Assembly: GCA_041915365.1 (NCBI GenBank)
Contig: JAYSBP010000003.1
Coordinates: 62,001-126,000, forward strand
DNA: 64,000 nucleotides
Source: UBA6016 sp041915365
Lineage (GTDB): Bacteria > Campylobacterota > Campylobacteria > Campylobacterales > UBA6016
Reading direction: 5' to 3'
The notes beneath the pieces are model-generated. The model searched no databases and had not been told where the DNA came from. It saw only the letters and a list, made by a program, of their open reading frames with translations. Position 1 is the first letter of the stretch, and each line of letters opens with the position of its first letter. Both the position numbers and the translations under genes were made by a program. Positions 35,589 to 43,984 of this stretch are shown in pieces.

Positions 35589-37292
35589 ATGGGAAACAAA
35601 ATACACATGAATACTAAAAAAATAACGCTAATACCTTTTGCATTGTCTATAGTCTCGTCCGTAGCTTTGGCGGCTTCGACGCCAAACATCTCGGACGCTA
35701 TCAAGCAGACAGAACAACCAAAACTACCGCCAAAAGAGGCTCCGTCCCTACCAAACATAGGGGGTAAGAGCTACGCAGAGCCTATGAAAGACATTGGCGG
35801 TAAAAAAGTATTTATAGAGCGTTTCTTGATAAAAAATGCTGAGCATTTGAGCCAAAAAGAGCTAAAAGAGATAGTCTTGCCCTATGAAAAACAAGAGCTT
35901 TCATTTTCTCAAATCGAAGAGGTTGCATCCAAAATCACAAAAAAATATAGAGAAAAAGGGTATTTCGTCGCAAGAGCCTATATCCCAAAACAGGATATGA
36001 AAGACGGGGTGTTGGAGATAGTAGTCGTAGAGGGCAAATACGGAAAATTCAAGTTAAATAATAACTCTTTGGCAAGAACAAACACACTTCAAGGCATCCT
36101 AGACGAAGCCAAAAAAGACGATACGGTCTCCACATCCTCCCTTGAAAGAGCTATGCTAATAATCAACGATACCCCTGGAAGCGTAGTCACATCCGCAGAC
36201 GTATATCCTGGGGAAAATGTAGGAGAGAGCGACTTTGCAATCACGGCTGACCCTACGAGAAGATTTGACGGATATGTGCTAGCCGACAACTACGGCGGTA
36301 AGTATACGGGGCGCAATAAGCTATCTTTTGGGGCAAATGTCAACTCGCCGCTTGGAATAGGAGATAAATTCTCTCTAAATGGGATACTATCCGAGCAAAG
36401 CAGGCTCAAAAACGGCAAAGCCGCATACTCTTCATGGCTAAACTCAAACGGTCTAAGAGGAGAGGTGTCCGTAGCAAAAACTACATACTCACTAGGCGAA
36501 GACTACAAAAACCTAAATGCAATAGGAAGTGCATATACTTTTGAGACCAAACTCTCATACCCTCTCGTCAAAACAAGACTGGAGACGCTAGATCTATTTG
36601 CAGCCTTTGATGTCAAAAAGATGAAAGACGAGATAAAGTCCACCTCAACATCAACAGACAAAGCAGCCGATGTTTTAAACATAGGGCTAAACTACCAAAA
36701 AAGCCAGAGCCTTTTTGGATTCAAAGGTAGCAACTCGGCATCATTCACCATGTCTGCCGGAAAGCTATATTTTAGAGACGACACGGCAAAAACAAATGAC
36801 GACGCCGGCGCAAAAACATCTGGCAACTACTACAAATTGTTGCTTGAATTATCGAGAGATACGGTCTTTTCGGACAAGCTCTCACTATCAAAAAGCCTAA
36901 AATTACAAAAAGCGCTAGGACACAAAAACCTTGACGGAAGCGAAGATATGTCGTTTACCGGGCAAGGTGGGGTAAAAGCTTATCCAGAGGGCGAATATAG
37001 CGCAGAAACGGGATATTTGGCAAATGTAGAGCTATTCTACTCCCTCCCATCATCCGGAAAATACGGACATAGACTAGGGGTGTTCGTCGATGCGGCTAGA
37101 GGATATGCAGAAAACGGAATCGGTGCCGACTACGGTAGAAGTTTTTATGATGCGGGCATAGGCTATTACGCAAACTATGACGGTGCATTTTTGAGAGCGC
37201 AAATAGCTCAAAGGCTAGGTAGCACACACGTGACGTCAGAGAGTTCGGATATGAGAACTAGATTTTTATGGCAAGCCGGCTGTGCGTTTTAA
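35589..37292 (+). CDS. Two-partner secretion outer-membrane transporter (TpsB, ShlB/FhaC family)
   Basis: The protein has up to 567 aa; a start at 35607 (MNTKKITLIPFALSI) would give a more compact signal peptide ending ALAAS. Residues about 50-200 contain POTRA domains (FIERFLIKNAEHLSQKELKEI and KYREKGYFVARAYIPKQ). The rest is a 16-strand-type barrel, with GGVKAYPEGEYSAETGY in the place of the ShlB VRGY motif and aromatic C-terminus. It lies two bases after tpsA and should export it across the outer membrane. Confidence 0.92.
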   Translation: MGNKIHMNTKKITLIPFALSIVSSVALAASTPNISDAIKQTEQPKLPPKEAPSLPNIGGKSYAEPMKDIGGKKVFIERFLIKNAEHLSQKELKEIVLPYEKQELSFSQIEEVASKITKKYREKGYFVARAYIPKQDMKDGVLEIVVVEGKYGKFKLNNNSLARTNTLQGILDEAKKDDTVSTSSLERAMLIINDTPGSVVTSADVYPGENVGESDFAITADPTRRFDGYVLADNYGGKYTGRNKLSFGANVNSPLGIGDKFSLNGILSEQSRLKNGKAAYSSWLNSNGLRGEVSVAKTTYSLGEDYKNLNAIGSAYTFETKLSYPLVKTRLETLDLFAAFDVKKMKDEIKSTSTSTDKAADVLNIGLNYQKSQSLFGFKGSNSASFTMSAGKLYFRDDTAKTNDDAGAKTSGNYYKLLLELSRDTVFSDKLSLSKSLKLQKALGHKNLDGSEDMSFTGQGGVKAYPEGEYSAETGYLANVELFYSLPSSGKYGHRLGVFVDAARGYAENGIGADYGRSFYDAGIGYYANYDGAFLRAQIAQRLGSTHVTSESSDMRTRFLWQAGCAF

Positions 37293-37329
37293 TCACTTTT
37301 AAATAATTTTTGCTATCGCTATGTAGATA

Positions 37330-37401
37330 TTTGCAAAAGGTTGTCAGATGTTTTGTACGGATAGATTTGGGTTTGATGGAGAGTACAAGAAAACGAAGTA
37401 A
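37330..37401 (+). pseudogene. Remnant of a paralogue of the small secreted gene at 28782
   Basis: Codons 37330-37401 encode KGCQMFCTDRFGFDGEYKKTK and a stop, almost the same as the C-terminus of the protein at 28782-29135. A stop at 37324 and loss of similarity upstream show that the rest is gone. The DNA from 37335 matches 29069-29135 at 54 of 67 positions. It marks either a lost tandem copy or the far junction of the inserted segment. Confidence 0.75.
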
Positions 37402-37403
37402 AG

Positions 37404-37427
37404 CCAGAAAGGTGAATACCTTTCTGG
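37404..37427. terminator. Perfect 10-bp stem-loop downstream of groEL
   Basis: CCAGAAAGGT and ACCTTTCTGG pair around the loop GAAT in the gap between the gene remnant and the convergent groEL. The tail on the minus strand (CTTTAC) is only weakly T-rich, but the position fits a terminator for groESL and possibly for tpsB. Confidence 0.7.
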
Positions 37428-37447
37428 AAAATTGTAAGGCAGAGGAA

Positions 37448-39082
37448 TTAGTACATATCCCCCATGCCGCCCATTCCGCCGCCCGGCATTGCAGGCATAG
37501 CAGGTTTGTCTTCTTTGATTTCGCTAATTGTAGCTTCAGTCGTTAGAAGTAGGCTTGATACGCTTACCGCATTTTGCAGAGCGACTCTTACCACTTTTAC
37601 CGGGTCGATAATACCGGCAGAGAACATATCTACATATTCACCGTTAGCGGCGTTGAAGCCTGTATTTGCACTGGCAGTCTCAACAGCATGAACGACTACG
37701 CCGCCGTCAAATCCTGCATTTTCAGCTATTTGTTTGATTGGGGCTTTGATAGCTTTCATGATGATATCTGCGCCTAGCTTTTCATCTCCGCACAGGTCTA
37801 CTTTGACAGATGCAGCCGCTCTGATTAGCGCAGCGCCACCGCCGATTACGATACCCTCTTCGACAGCCGCTTTTGTAGCAGACAACGCATCGTCTACTCT
37901 GTCTTTTTTCTCTTTCATTTCCATCTCGGTAGGAGCGCCCACTTTGATAACGGCGATACCGCCTGAAAGTTTTGCAAGTCTCTCTTGCAGTTTTTCTTTA
38001 TCATAATCGCTTGTCGTAGTCTCGATTTGAGCTTTGATTTGCTTGATTCTTCCGCTTACGGCTTCTTTGTCGCCTTTACCGTCAACGATAGTCGTGTTGT
38101 CTTTATCGATTATCACTTTTGACGCTTGGCCTAGAGTAGTTAGCTCGGCATCTTCGATTTTTTGACCAAGTTCTTCGCTAATTACTTGACCGCCTGTTAG
38201 GATTGCGATATCTTCCAACATCGCTTTTCTTCTATCGCCAAAGCCCGGAGCTTTAACGGCTGCGATGTTTAGCACACCTCTTAGTTTATTTACAACCAAA
38301 GTTGCAAGAGCTTCACCCTCAACATCTTCCGCCACTATTACTAGAGGTCTGTTTGTTTTTACCACTTTTTCAAGTATTGGCAGAAGCTCTTTCATATTTC
38401 CTACTTTTTTCTCATAAAGAAGGATGTACGGATTTTCTATTACCGCTTCCATTTTGTCAGGGTTTGTCACGAAGTACGGAGATAGATAGCCTCTGTCAAA
38501 TTGCATACCCTCAACTACATTTAGCTCATCCACGATACCTTTTGCTTCCTCTACCGTGATTACGCCGTCCTTGCCTACTTTTTCCATAGCGTCTGCGATT
38601 AGGTTACCTACAGCTTCGTCAGAGTTTGCAGAGATTGTAGCTACTTGGGCAGTCTCTTTTTTGTCGTTAATAGTTTTTGATATTTTTTTGAGCTCAGCTA
38701 CGATTTCGGCAACGGCCTTATCCATACCTCTTTTGATTGCAACAGGATTTGCACCGCTAGTTACATATCTCAAACCCTCTTTGAATATTGCGTGTGCAAG
38801 AACAGTCGCAGTTGTAGTACCGTCACCAGCTGCGTCCGCAGTTTTGTTGGCTACCTCTTTTACAAGTTGCGCACCCATATTTTCGATTGAGTCTTTTAGT
38901 TCAACTTCTTTTGCGACCGATACACCGTCTTTTGTGATGTGCGGTGCGCCGAAGCTTTTTTGGATAAGTACGTTTCTACCTTTTGGTCCCATTGTTACTT
39001 TGACTGCGTCGGCTAGTTTTGTTACGCCGCTAAAAAGCGCATTTCTTGCCGCATCTGAATAAAAAATCTCTTTTGCTGCCAT
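37448..39082 (-). CDS. groL: Chaperonin GroEL
   Basis: The 544-aa subunit starts AAKEIFYSDAARNALFSGV. It has the ATP site VTMGPKGRNVLIQKSFG and AGDGTTTATVLA, and ends in the methionine/glycine tail MPAMPGGGMGGMGDMY. It forms the 14-mer folding chamber with GroES. It lies 45 bases downstream of groES, under a CIRCE element. Confidence 0.98.
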   Translation of the reverse strand: MAAKEIFYSDAARNALFSGVTKLADAVKVTMGPKGRNVLIQKSFGAPHITKDGVSVAKEVELKDSIENMGAQLVKEVANKTADAAGDGTTTATVLAHAIFKEGLRYVTSGANPVAIKRGMDKAVAEIVAELKKISKTINDKKETAQVATISANSDEAVGNLIADAMEKVGKDGVITVEEAKGIVDELNVVEGMQFDRGYLSPYFVTNPDKMEAVIENPYILLYEKKVGNMKELLPILEKVVKTNRPLVIVAEDVEGEALATLVVNKLRGVLNIAAVKAPGFGDRRKAMLEDIAILTGGQVISEELGQKIEDAELTTLGQASKVIIDKDNTTIVDGKGDKEAVSGRIKQIKAQIETTTSDYDKEKLQERLAKLSGGIAVIKVGAPTEMEMKEKKDRVDDALSATKAAVEEGIVIGGGAALIRAAASVKVDLCGDEKLGADIIMKAIKAPIKQIAENAGFDGGVVVHAVETASANTGFNAANGEYVDMFSAGIIDPVKVVRVALQNAVSVSSLLLTTEATISEIKEDKPAMPAMPGGGMGGMGDMY

Positions 39083-39127
39083 TTATTTATCTCCTATTAT
39101 TTATTTCTTGTTAAATATTTTTATCGA

Positions 39128-39394
39128 CTACATTACGCCGAGAATATCGTCAACGCTCATTACAAGATACTCTTTGCCCTCTACGCTAATTTCTGTTCCT
39201 GCGTATTTGCCGAAAAGTACGGTGTCGCCTGTCTTTACTTCGCCTCTATCTTCAACTTTTTTTGAAAGGGCTACTACTTTACCCATTTGAGGTTTTTCTT
39301 TTGCGCTATCTGGAATGATGATTCCGCTTGCGGTTTTTGTTACCTCTTCCGTTCTTTCTACAAGAATTCTCTTACCTAGCGGTTTGAAGTTCAT
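39128..39394 (-). CDS. groS: Co-chaperonin GroES
   Basis: The 88-aa protein begins MNFKPLGKRILVERTEEVTK, with the mobile loop at TASGIIIPDSAKEKP and the roof segment VKTGDTVLFGKYAGTEI. It caps the GroEL ring. It is the first gene of the groESL operon, controlled by the operator at 39423-39449. Confidence 0.97.
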   Translation of the reverse strand: MNFKPLGKRILVERTEEVTKTASGIIIPDSAKEKPQMGKVVALSKKVEDRGEVKTGDTVLFGKYAGTEISVEGKEYLVMSVDDILGVM

Positions 39395-39422
39395 CGTGAC
39401 TCCTTATTTAATTTTTTAGTTT

Positions 39423-39449
39423 TTAGCACTCCAAAAACTAGAGTGCTAA
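39423..39449. promoter_or_regulatory. CIRCE operator (HrcA binding site), perfect
   Basis: TTAGCACTC, nine bases, GAGTGCTAA matches the CIRCE consensus at all 18 positions. It lies 29 bases before the groES start on the minus strand and covers the expected transcription start, just downstream of the -10 at 39451-39456. HrcA should repress groESL here and release it on heat shock. hrcA is not in this window. Confidence 0.97.
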
Positions 39450-39450
39450 A

Positions 39451-39456
39451 ATTATA
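39451..39456 (-). promoter_or_regulatory. groESL -10 element (TATAAT)
   Basis: TATAAT on the minus strand directly abuts the CIRCE inverted repeat, so HrcA binding would block the start site. Confidence 0.8.
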
Positions 39457-39509
39457 CAAGCTTTTATATGTTATGTCAAGAACTTTTGAGCCAGTTTCAC
39501 TAAAGTTTG

Positions 39510-40352
39510 TTACGATACGGCATCTTTTACTGCGTTGTTAATATCTTCATACTCAAAGACGAAGCCTGACTCAAGCAGTTTTTTTGGGTAGACTTTTTGC
39601 CCACTTGTAAGTACCTTTGCCCCCTCGGAATACAAAAGTCTAAGGGCAAATTCAGGCACAGGAAATACCGTAGGCCTATGCAGTGCGGCACCTAGCGCAT
39701 CTGTCAGACCGCTATTGGTCGTAGGATGTGGAGCGGTAAAGTTAAATACCCCGCTAAGCTCTTTTTTGTAGATAAAATCTATGGCTCTAGCTAGGTCGTG
39801 CAGATGTATCCAAGAAAATCCTTGTTTGCCGCTCCCTATCTTGCCGCCAAGCCCCACTTTGAATATCGGAAGCATCTGCGACAAAGCACCGCCATTTTTG
39901 CCTATCACTATTCCAAAGCGCATATTCACGCACTTTACCCCACAAGGCTCCACTGCCCTTGCCGCCGCTTCCCATCTCTCGCAAAGCTCACCCAAAAAAT
40001 CATCAGCCTTTTTGTAGTTATACTCATCATTGTCACCCTCGGCATAATATCCAACGGCTGAGGCACAAAAAAACGCCTTTGGCTTCGTCTGCATAGCGCA
40101 TACCGCATCTGATAGCTTCGATGTCGTATCTAGCCTGCTTGAAACCAATATTTTTTTATACTCCCCGCTCCATCTGCCGATTATCGGAGCACCTGCAAGG
40201 TTTACTACGAGCTCTGCGCCCTCTAGCTTTTTGGCTAAACCACCGTCAAAATCTCTTATCCCTATTTTTGATACCTCATAGCCTTGTTTTGAGAAATATT
40301 CACACAAAAAACTCCCTACAAAACCGCTTGCGCCGCTAATAGCAACTTTCAT
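39510..40352 (-). CDS. TIGR01777 family NAD(P)-binding epimerase/oxidoreductase
   Basis: The 280-aa atypical short-chain dehydrogenase starts VAISGASGFVGSFLCEYFSKQG, a GxxGxxG Rossmann fold. It has VVNLAGAPIIGRWSGEYKK and SRLDTTSKL, the hallmark of the TIGR01777 (YfcH/SulA-type) group, and CASAVGYYAEG with the catalytic Tyr. A DUF1731-like C-terminus (VPEFALRLLYSEGAKVLTSGQ) completes it. It is monocistronic between groES and the divergent helicase-like gene. The substrate is unknown. Confidence 0.88.
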   Translation of the reverse strand: MKVAISGASGFVGSFLCEYFSKQGYEVSKIGIRDFDGGLAKKLEGAELVVNLAGAPIIGRWSGEYKKILVSSRLDTTSKLSDAVCAMQTKPKAFFCASAVGYYAEGDNDEYNYKKADDFLGELCERWEAAARAVEPCGVKCVNMRFGIVIGKNGGALSQMLPIFKVGLGGKIGSGKQGFSWIHLHDLARAIDFIYKKELSGVFNFTAPHPTTNSGLTDALGAALHRPTVFPVPEFALRLLYSEGAKVLTSGQKVYPKKLLESGFVFEYEDINNAVKDAVS

Positions 40353-40388
40353 TCATACCCTTTTATATTATGGTGTATAATAAATCCT

Positions 40389-41345
40389 ATGGAAAATAAA
40401 GATTATCAGAAAATTGCAAAAGTTGTCTCACACAAAAAGTTTGGGAAAGTTTGGGAGCTTGAAAAAGAGCAGCACATTTTTGAAAACAATGGCAACCAAT
40501 ACGCCATAAGGAGTTCCAACTCTTTTTTTCTGGCCGAAAACTACCCTAGTTTTACGGAACTTTTTTATAACGACTTCTCAAACAGCTTTGTGCTGGCAAC
40601 CAAAAAGAGCGAAAACTCTATCGTCGTAGCATCTGTAAAAGCAGAGAGAGGCGTGAAGCTTTGGGATGTTCAAAATAGCTCACTAAAAACAATCCTAGAA
40701 AACAAGCAACTGGTACTAAAAAACGGCAACGATATATATGATGCGAACAACTATGGCACAGGCAAAGTATTCGTAATGGATAGAATGTCCATGACTATGA
40801 TGGTTGTCGGCGACGACTTCAAAGTCTCTTTGATGCTAGACGACGGCAGAAACAGCTCCGCCAAAAGCGTCTTGAAAATGGATTTTACGGAAGATGAGGT
40901 GCTAAAGACACAACTTATGCACGTAGAAGGTGAAAAAACGACTATAGAGCATCAAAATATCGCTGAAGCCGACAAAGTAAAAGAGCTCATCGATAGCCTA
41001 ATATCGGAAGGTGTGGAGCCAACCGATATTGCCGTAACATCACCGTTTAAAAATCAGCTTGCACTATATGAAGTAGCGCTAAGCGGACTAATACCAAAAG
41101 AGAACATACTGCAAGCCAATATAGCGTCAACGCCAAAAAAATACGGCTATCTCATATTTTCAATAGCCGCTTTCGACGGAAACGCCCTACTTCTCAAAAA
41201 TTCGCATACGCTAGTCAAAAAGATGCTCAGACAAGCGGAGACATTCATCTTTGCGGGAAACATAGAGTTTTTATTTGAAAAAAATCAGCACATAGGCAAC
41301 CTTCTTCAAAGCGTATACGAAAACGGGCAGGTAATAGAGCTATGA
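40389..41345 (+). CDS. Protein with a degenerate helicase-like C-terminal domain, unknown
   Basis: The 318-aa protein is not a known enzyme. Residues about 190-318 follow the pattern of the C-terminal lobe of DNA2/Upf1-type superfamily 1 helicases: DIAVTSPFKNQLALYEVAL resembles the I-x-PY-x-x-Q motif IV region, and a late AETFIFAGNIEFL resembles the LTRAK...vvGn segment. The key Gln, Gly and Arg residues are not kept and there is no Walker A domain. The N-terminal half is all-beta in pattern. The stop overlaps the HIT gene by four bases. Confidence 0.55.
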   Translation: MENKDYQKIAKVVSHKKFGKVWELEKEQHIFENNGNQYAIRSSNSFFLAENYPSFTELFYNDFSNSFVLATKKSENSIVVASVKAERGVKLWDVQNSSLKTILENKQLVLKNGNDIYDANNYGTGKVFVMDRMSMTMMVVGDDFKVSLMLDDGRNSSAKSVLKMDFTEDEVLKTQLMHVEGEKTTIEHQNIAEADKVKELIDSLISEGVEPTDIAVTSPFKNQLALYEVALSGLIPKENILQANIASTPKKYGYLIFSIAAFDGNALLLKNSHTLVKKMLRQAETFIFAGNIEFLFEKNQHIGNLLQSVYENGQVIEL

Positions 41346-41716
41346 TAATTTACGAAAACGAGCTTATTTTTGTTGAACTGCATAACTCAGAGATACCGTG
41401 GCTAAAGATATTTACAAAACAAGAACTAAAAGAGCTATCAGAGTGCGACGAAGCCACAAGAGACGCTTTATTTAAGGCTGCCTTTTTGATAGAGGGCGAG
41501 ATGCTCTCTTATTTCAAACCAGAAAAAATAAATTGGGCAAGCTTTGGCAATATGCTCCCTAGGGTGCATATACATATTCAGGCCAGATTTAAAGAGGATT
41601 CGTATTTTCCAGAGCCGATGTGGGGTCAAAAACAAAGAGAGTTTGGGGCACAATTGCAGCCCATGGAGCCTTTTTTAGCGTCTCTGGCACAAAAAATGCA
41701 CAATATTTTCCAATGA
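41342..41716 (+). CDS. HIT-family protein
   Basis: The 124-aa protein has the histidine triad in NMLPRVHIHIQARFKED, with the order H-x-H-x-Q rather than H-x-H-x-H. It also has the N-terminal strand IIYENELIFVELHNSEIPW and a central helix of Ap4A-hydrolase-like HIT proteins. It likely hydrolyses dinucleoside polyphosphates or nucleotidyl conjugates. It overlaps the helicase-like gene by four bases. Confidence 0.82.
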   Translation: MIIYENELIFVELHNSEIPWLKIFTKQELKELSECDEATRDALFKAAFLIEGEMLSYFKPEKINWASFGNMLPRVHIHIQARFKEDSYFPEPMWGQKQREFGAQLQPMEPFLASLAQKMHNIFQ

Positions 41717-41796
41717 ATTGATTAAGAATTGTTTTAACTCTTTTTGGGTTAAATAAGACAAATAAAATCCTATTTAATAAATCTTAAGGAAACCCA

Positions 41797-42984
41797 ATGA
41801 TTACGGCATATCTCGATAACAATGCCACGACTATTTGTGACCCAAAAGTGCGCGAAGCTATGGAACCTTTTTGGTGTGAATACTACGGCAATCCAAACTC
41901 TCTACACAAGTTCGGTACTGACACTCATCAATATCTCAGAATTGCCATGGACAGGCTCTACAAGTCTATCAATGCCGCCGATGAAGACGACATAATCATA
42001 AATTCAGGTGCCTCAGAGGGCAATAACCACGTTCTTAAGGCTGTATATTATGATGTAATATTGCCAAGCAACGGCAAAATAGACCACATAGTGACAAGCC
42101 AAGTAGAGCATCCGTCCGTCCTTGCGACTTGTAAATGGCTAGAAGAGCAAGGCGTAAAAGTAACATACGTTCCAGTCAATTCAGAGGGCATAGTAAAGGC
42201 TGGAACCGTAAAAGCGTCCATCACGGAGAGGACGGCTCTAGTTTCTATCATGTGGGCAAACAATGAAACCGGTCTTATATTTCCGGTTAAAGAGATAGCC
42301 GATATTTGTCGTGAGGCCGGAGTGCTATTTCACACCGATGCTTGTCAGGCAATCGGCAAAATAAAAGTTGATATGATGGATGTAAAAGCAGACTTTATGA
42401 CATTCTCGGCTCATAAATTCCACGGACCAAAAGGAATAGGTGGATTGTATGTCAGGGACTCAAAGAGAATAACAAATCTAATTCACGGCGGCGAGCAGAT
42501 GGGGGGCAAAAGAGCGGGAACCCTAAATGTTCCGCTTATGGTTGGTATGGGTCTAGCCGCAGAGATGGCAAACGACTCTCTAGGGTATGAGCTAACAACC
42601 GTAAGAGCCCTCAGAGATGAACTGGAAGACGAACTACTAAAACTTGAGGATGTATTTGTCGTCGGAACAAGAGAAAATAGAGTACCAAATACGATACTAA
42701 TAAGCGTAAAAGGTGTAGAGGGCGAATCTATGCTATGGGATCTCAACAAAAACGGAATTGGCTGTTCAACCGGAAGTGCGTGTGCGTCTGAAGACCTTGA
42801 GGCTAACCCGATAATGATGGCGATAGGAGCCGATAAAGAGCTGGCACATACGGCGGTCAGAATAAGTCTAAGCCGCTTCACGACAAAAGAAGAGATAGAA
42901 GTAGCAAAAAAAGAGTTTCCAATAGCGGTAAAAAGGCTCAGAGAGATTTCTTCTAGCTATGCGTACACACCGAAAAATATATAA
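41797..42984 (+). CDS. nifS: Cysteine desulfurase NifS
   Basis: The 395-aa fold-type I PLP enzyme starts AYLDNNATTICDPKVREAM. It has the PLP lysine in FSAHKFHGPKGIGGLYV and the catalytic cysteine loop in GIGCSTGSACASEDLE. It takes sulfur from cysteine and hands it to NifU. It is paired with nifU 11 bases downstream, the NIF-type Fe-S assembly pair that serves general cluster synthesis in Campylobacterales. Confidence 0.96.
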   Translation: MITAYLDNNATTICDPKVREAMEPFWCEYYGNPNSLHKFGTDTHQYLRIAMDRLYKSINAADEDDIIINSGASEGNNHVLKAVYYDVILPSNGKIDHIVTSQVEHPSVLATCKWLEEQGVKVTYVPVNSEGIVKAGTVKASITERTALVSIMWANNETGLIFPVKEIADICREAGVLFHTDACQAIGKIKVDMMDVKADFMTFSAHKFHGPKGIGGLYVRDSKRITNLIHGGEQMGGKRAGTLNVPLMVGMGLAAEMANDSLGYELTTVRALRDELEDELLKLEDVFVVGTRENRVPNTILISVKGVEGESMLWDLNKNGIGCSTGSACASEDLEANPIMMAIGADKELAHTAVRISLSRFTTKEEIEVAKKEFPIAVKRLREISSSYAYTPKNI

Positions 42985-42995
42985 AGGAATAAGCT

Positions 42996-43961
42996 ATGGC
43001 AAAAGATGATTTGATAGGTGGCTCCATCTGGGAGCAATACTCAAAAAAAGTAAGCGACAGAATGAACAACCCTATAAACAGGGGTGAGATAACGGAAGAA
43101 GAAGCGGCAGATATGGGTTGTAAGCTAGTCGTGGCAGACTACGGTGCTGAGTCTTGCGGTGATGCCGTAAGACTATACTGGGCGGTTGACCCTTATGATA
43201 ATATCATCAAAAAAAGTCAATTCAAGTCTTTTGGGTGCGGTACCGCAATAGCGAGCTCCGATATGATGGCCGAACTTTGCGTAGGAAAAACAGTTGATGA
43301 GGCTGTAAAAATCACAAATCTTGATGTTGAGTTTGCACTTAGAGACCATCCGGACGAGCCTGCGGTTCCACCTCAAAAAATGCACTGCTCGGTTATGGCC
43401 TATGACGTTATCAAAAAAGCGGCTTCAATCTACAAAGGTGTAGATATGGAGAGCTTCGAAGAAGAGACGATAGTATGCGAGTGCGCAAGGGTAAGCCTAA
43501 GAACGATCAAAGAAGTAATCAAGCTAAACAACCTAAAAACGGTAGAAGAGATAACCGCCTACACAAAAGCCGGCGCATTTTGTAAGTCTTGTATTAAACC
43601 GGGCGGGCATGAAGATAGGGAGTATTACCTTGTAGACATACTTGCCGAAACAAGAGCGGAGATGGAAGGCGCGGCACAAACGCACGCTGTTAACACAGAA
43701 GACTTCAAATCAATGACAGTTGTTAAAAAGACCAAACTGATAGAAAAAACACTGGATGAGCACATCAGACCGATGCTTATAATGGACGGTGGCAATCTTG
43801 AACTTCTCGATATAAAAGATGAAGGCGAAGAAACTCAAGTATTCATAAGATATGTGGGCGCTTGCAACGGATGCGCAAGCTCTGGAACTGGAACACTATA
43901 TGCGATCGAAGCGGTACTTAGACGTGAACTTGATGTAAATATAAGAGTTCTTCCGATTTAA
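42996..43961 (+). CDS. nifU: Fe-S cluster scaffold protein NifU
   Basis: The 321-aa protein has three parts. The IscU-like N-domain has cysteines in YGAESCGD, FKSFGCGTAIASS and QKMHCSVMAY. The central BFD-type [2Fe-2S] domain has IVCECARVS and AFCKSCIKPGG. The C-terminal NifU domain has GACNGCASSGTGT (CxxC). It builds and transfers iron-sulfur clusters with sulfur from NifS. The stop is 24 bases before the convergent der gene. Confidence 0.96.
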   Translation: MAKDDLIGGSIWEQYSKKVSDRMNNPINRGEITEEEAADMGCKLVVADYGAESCGDAVRLYWAVDPYDNIIKKSQFKSFGCGTAIASSDMMAELCVGKTVDEAVKITNLDVEFALRDHPDEPAVPPQKMHCSVMAYDVIKKAASIYKGVDMESFEEETIVCECARVSLRTIKEVIKLNNLKTVEEITAYTKAGAFCKSCIKPGGHEDREYYLVDILAETRAEMEGAAQTHAVNTEDFKSMTVVKKTKLIEKTLDEHIRPMLIMDGGNLELLDIKDEGEETQVFIRYVGACNGCASSGTGTLYAIEAVLRRELDVNIRVLPI

Positions 43962-43984
43962 TTTTTTAGATATTACGGGGGCGA

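Noticed and set aside
37310..37546. 78-aa plus-strand ORF after tpsB
   Set aside because: It runs over the perfect hairpin and into the end of groEL, and its only meaningful part is the gene remnant, which is in another frame.
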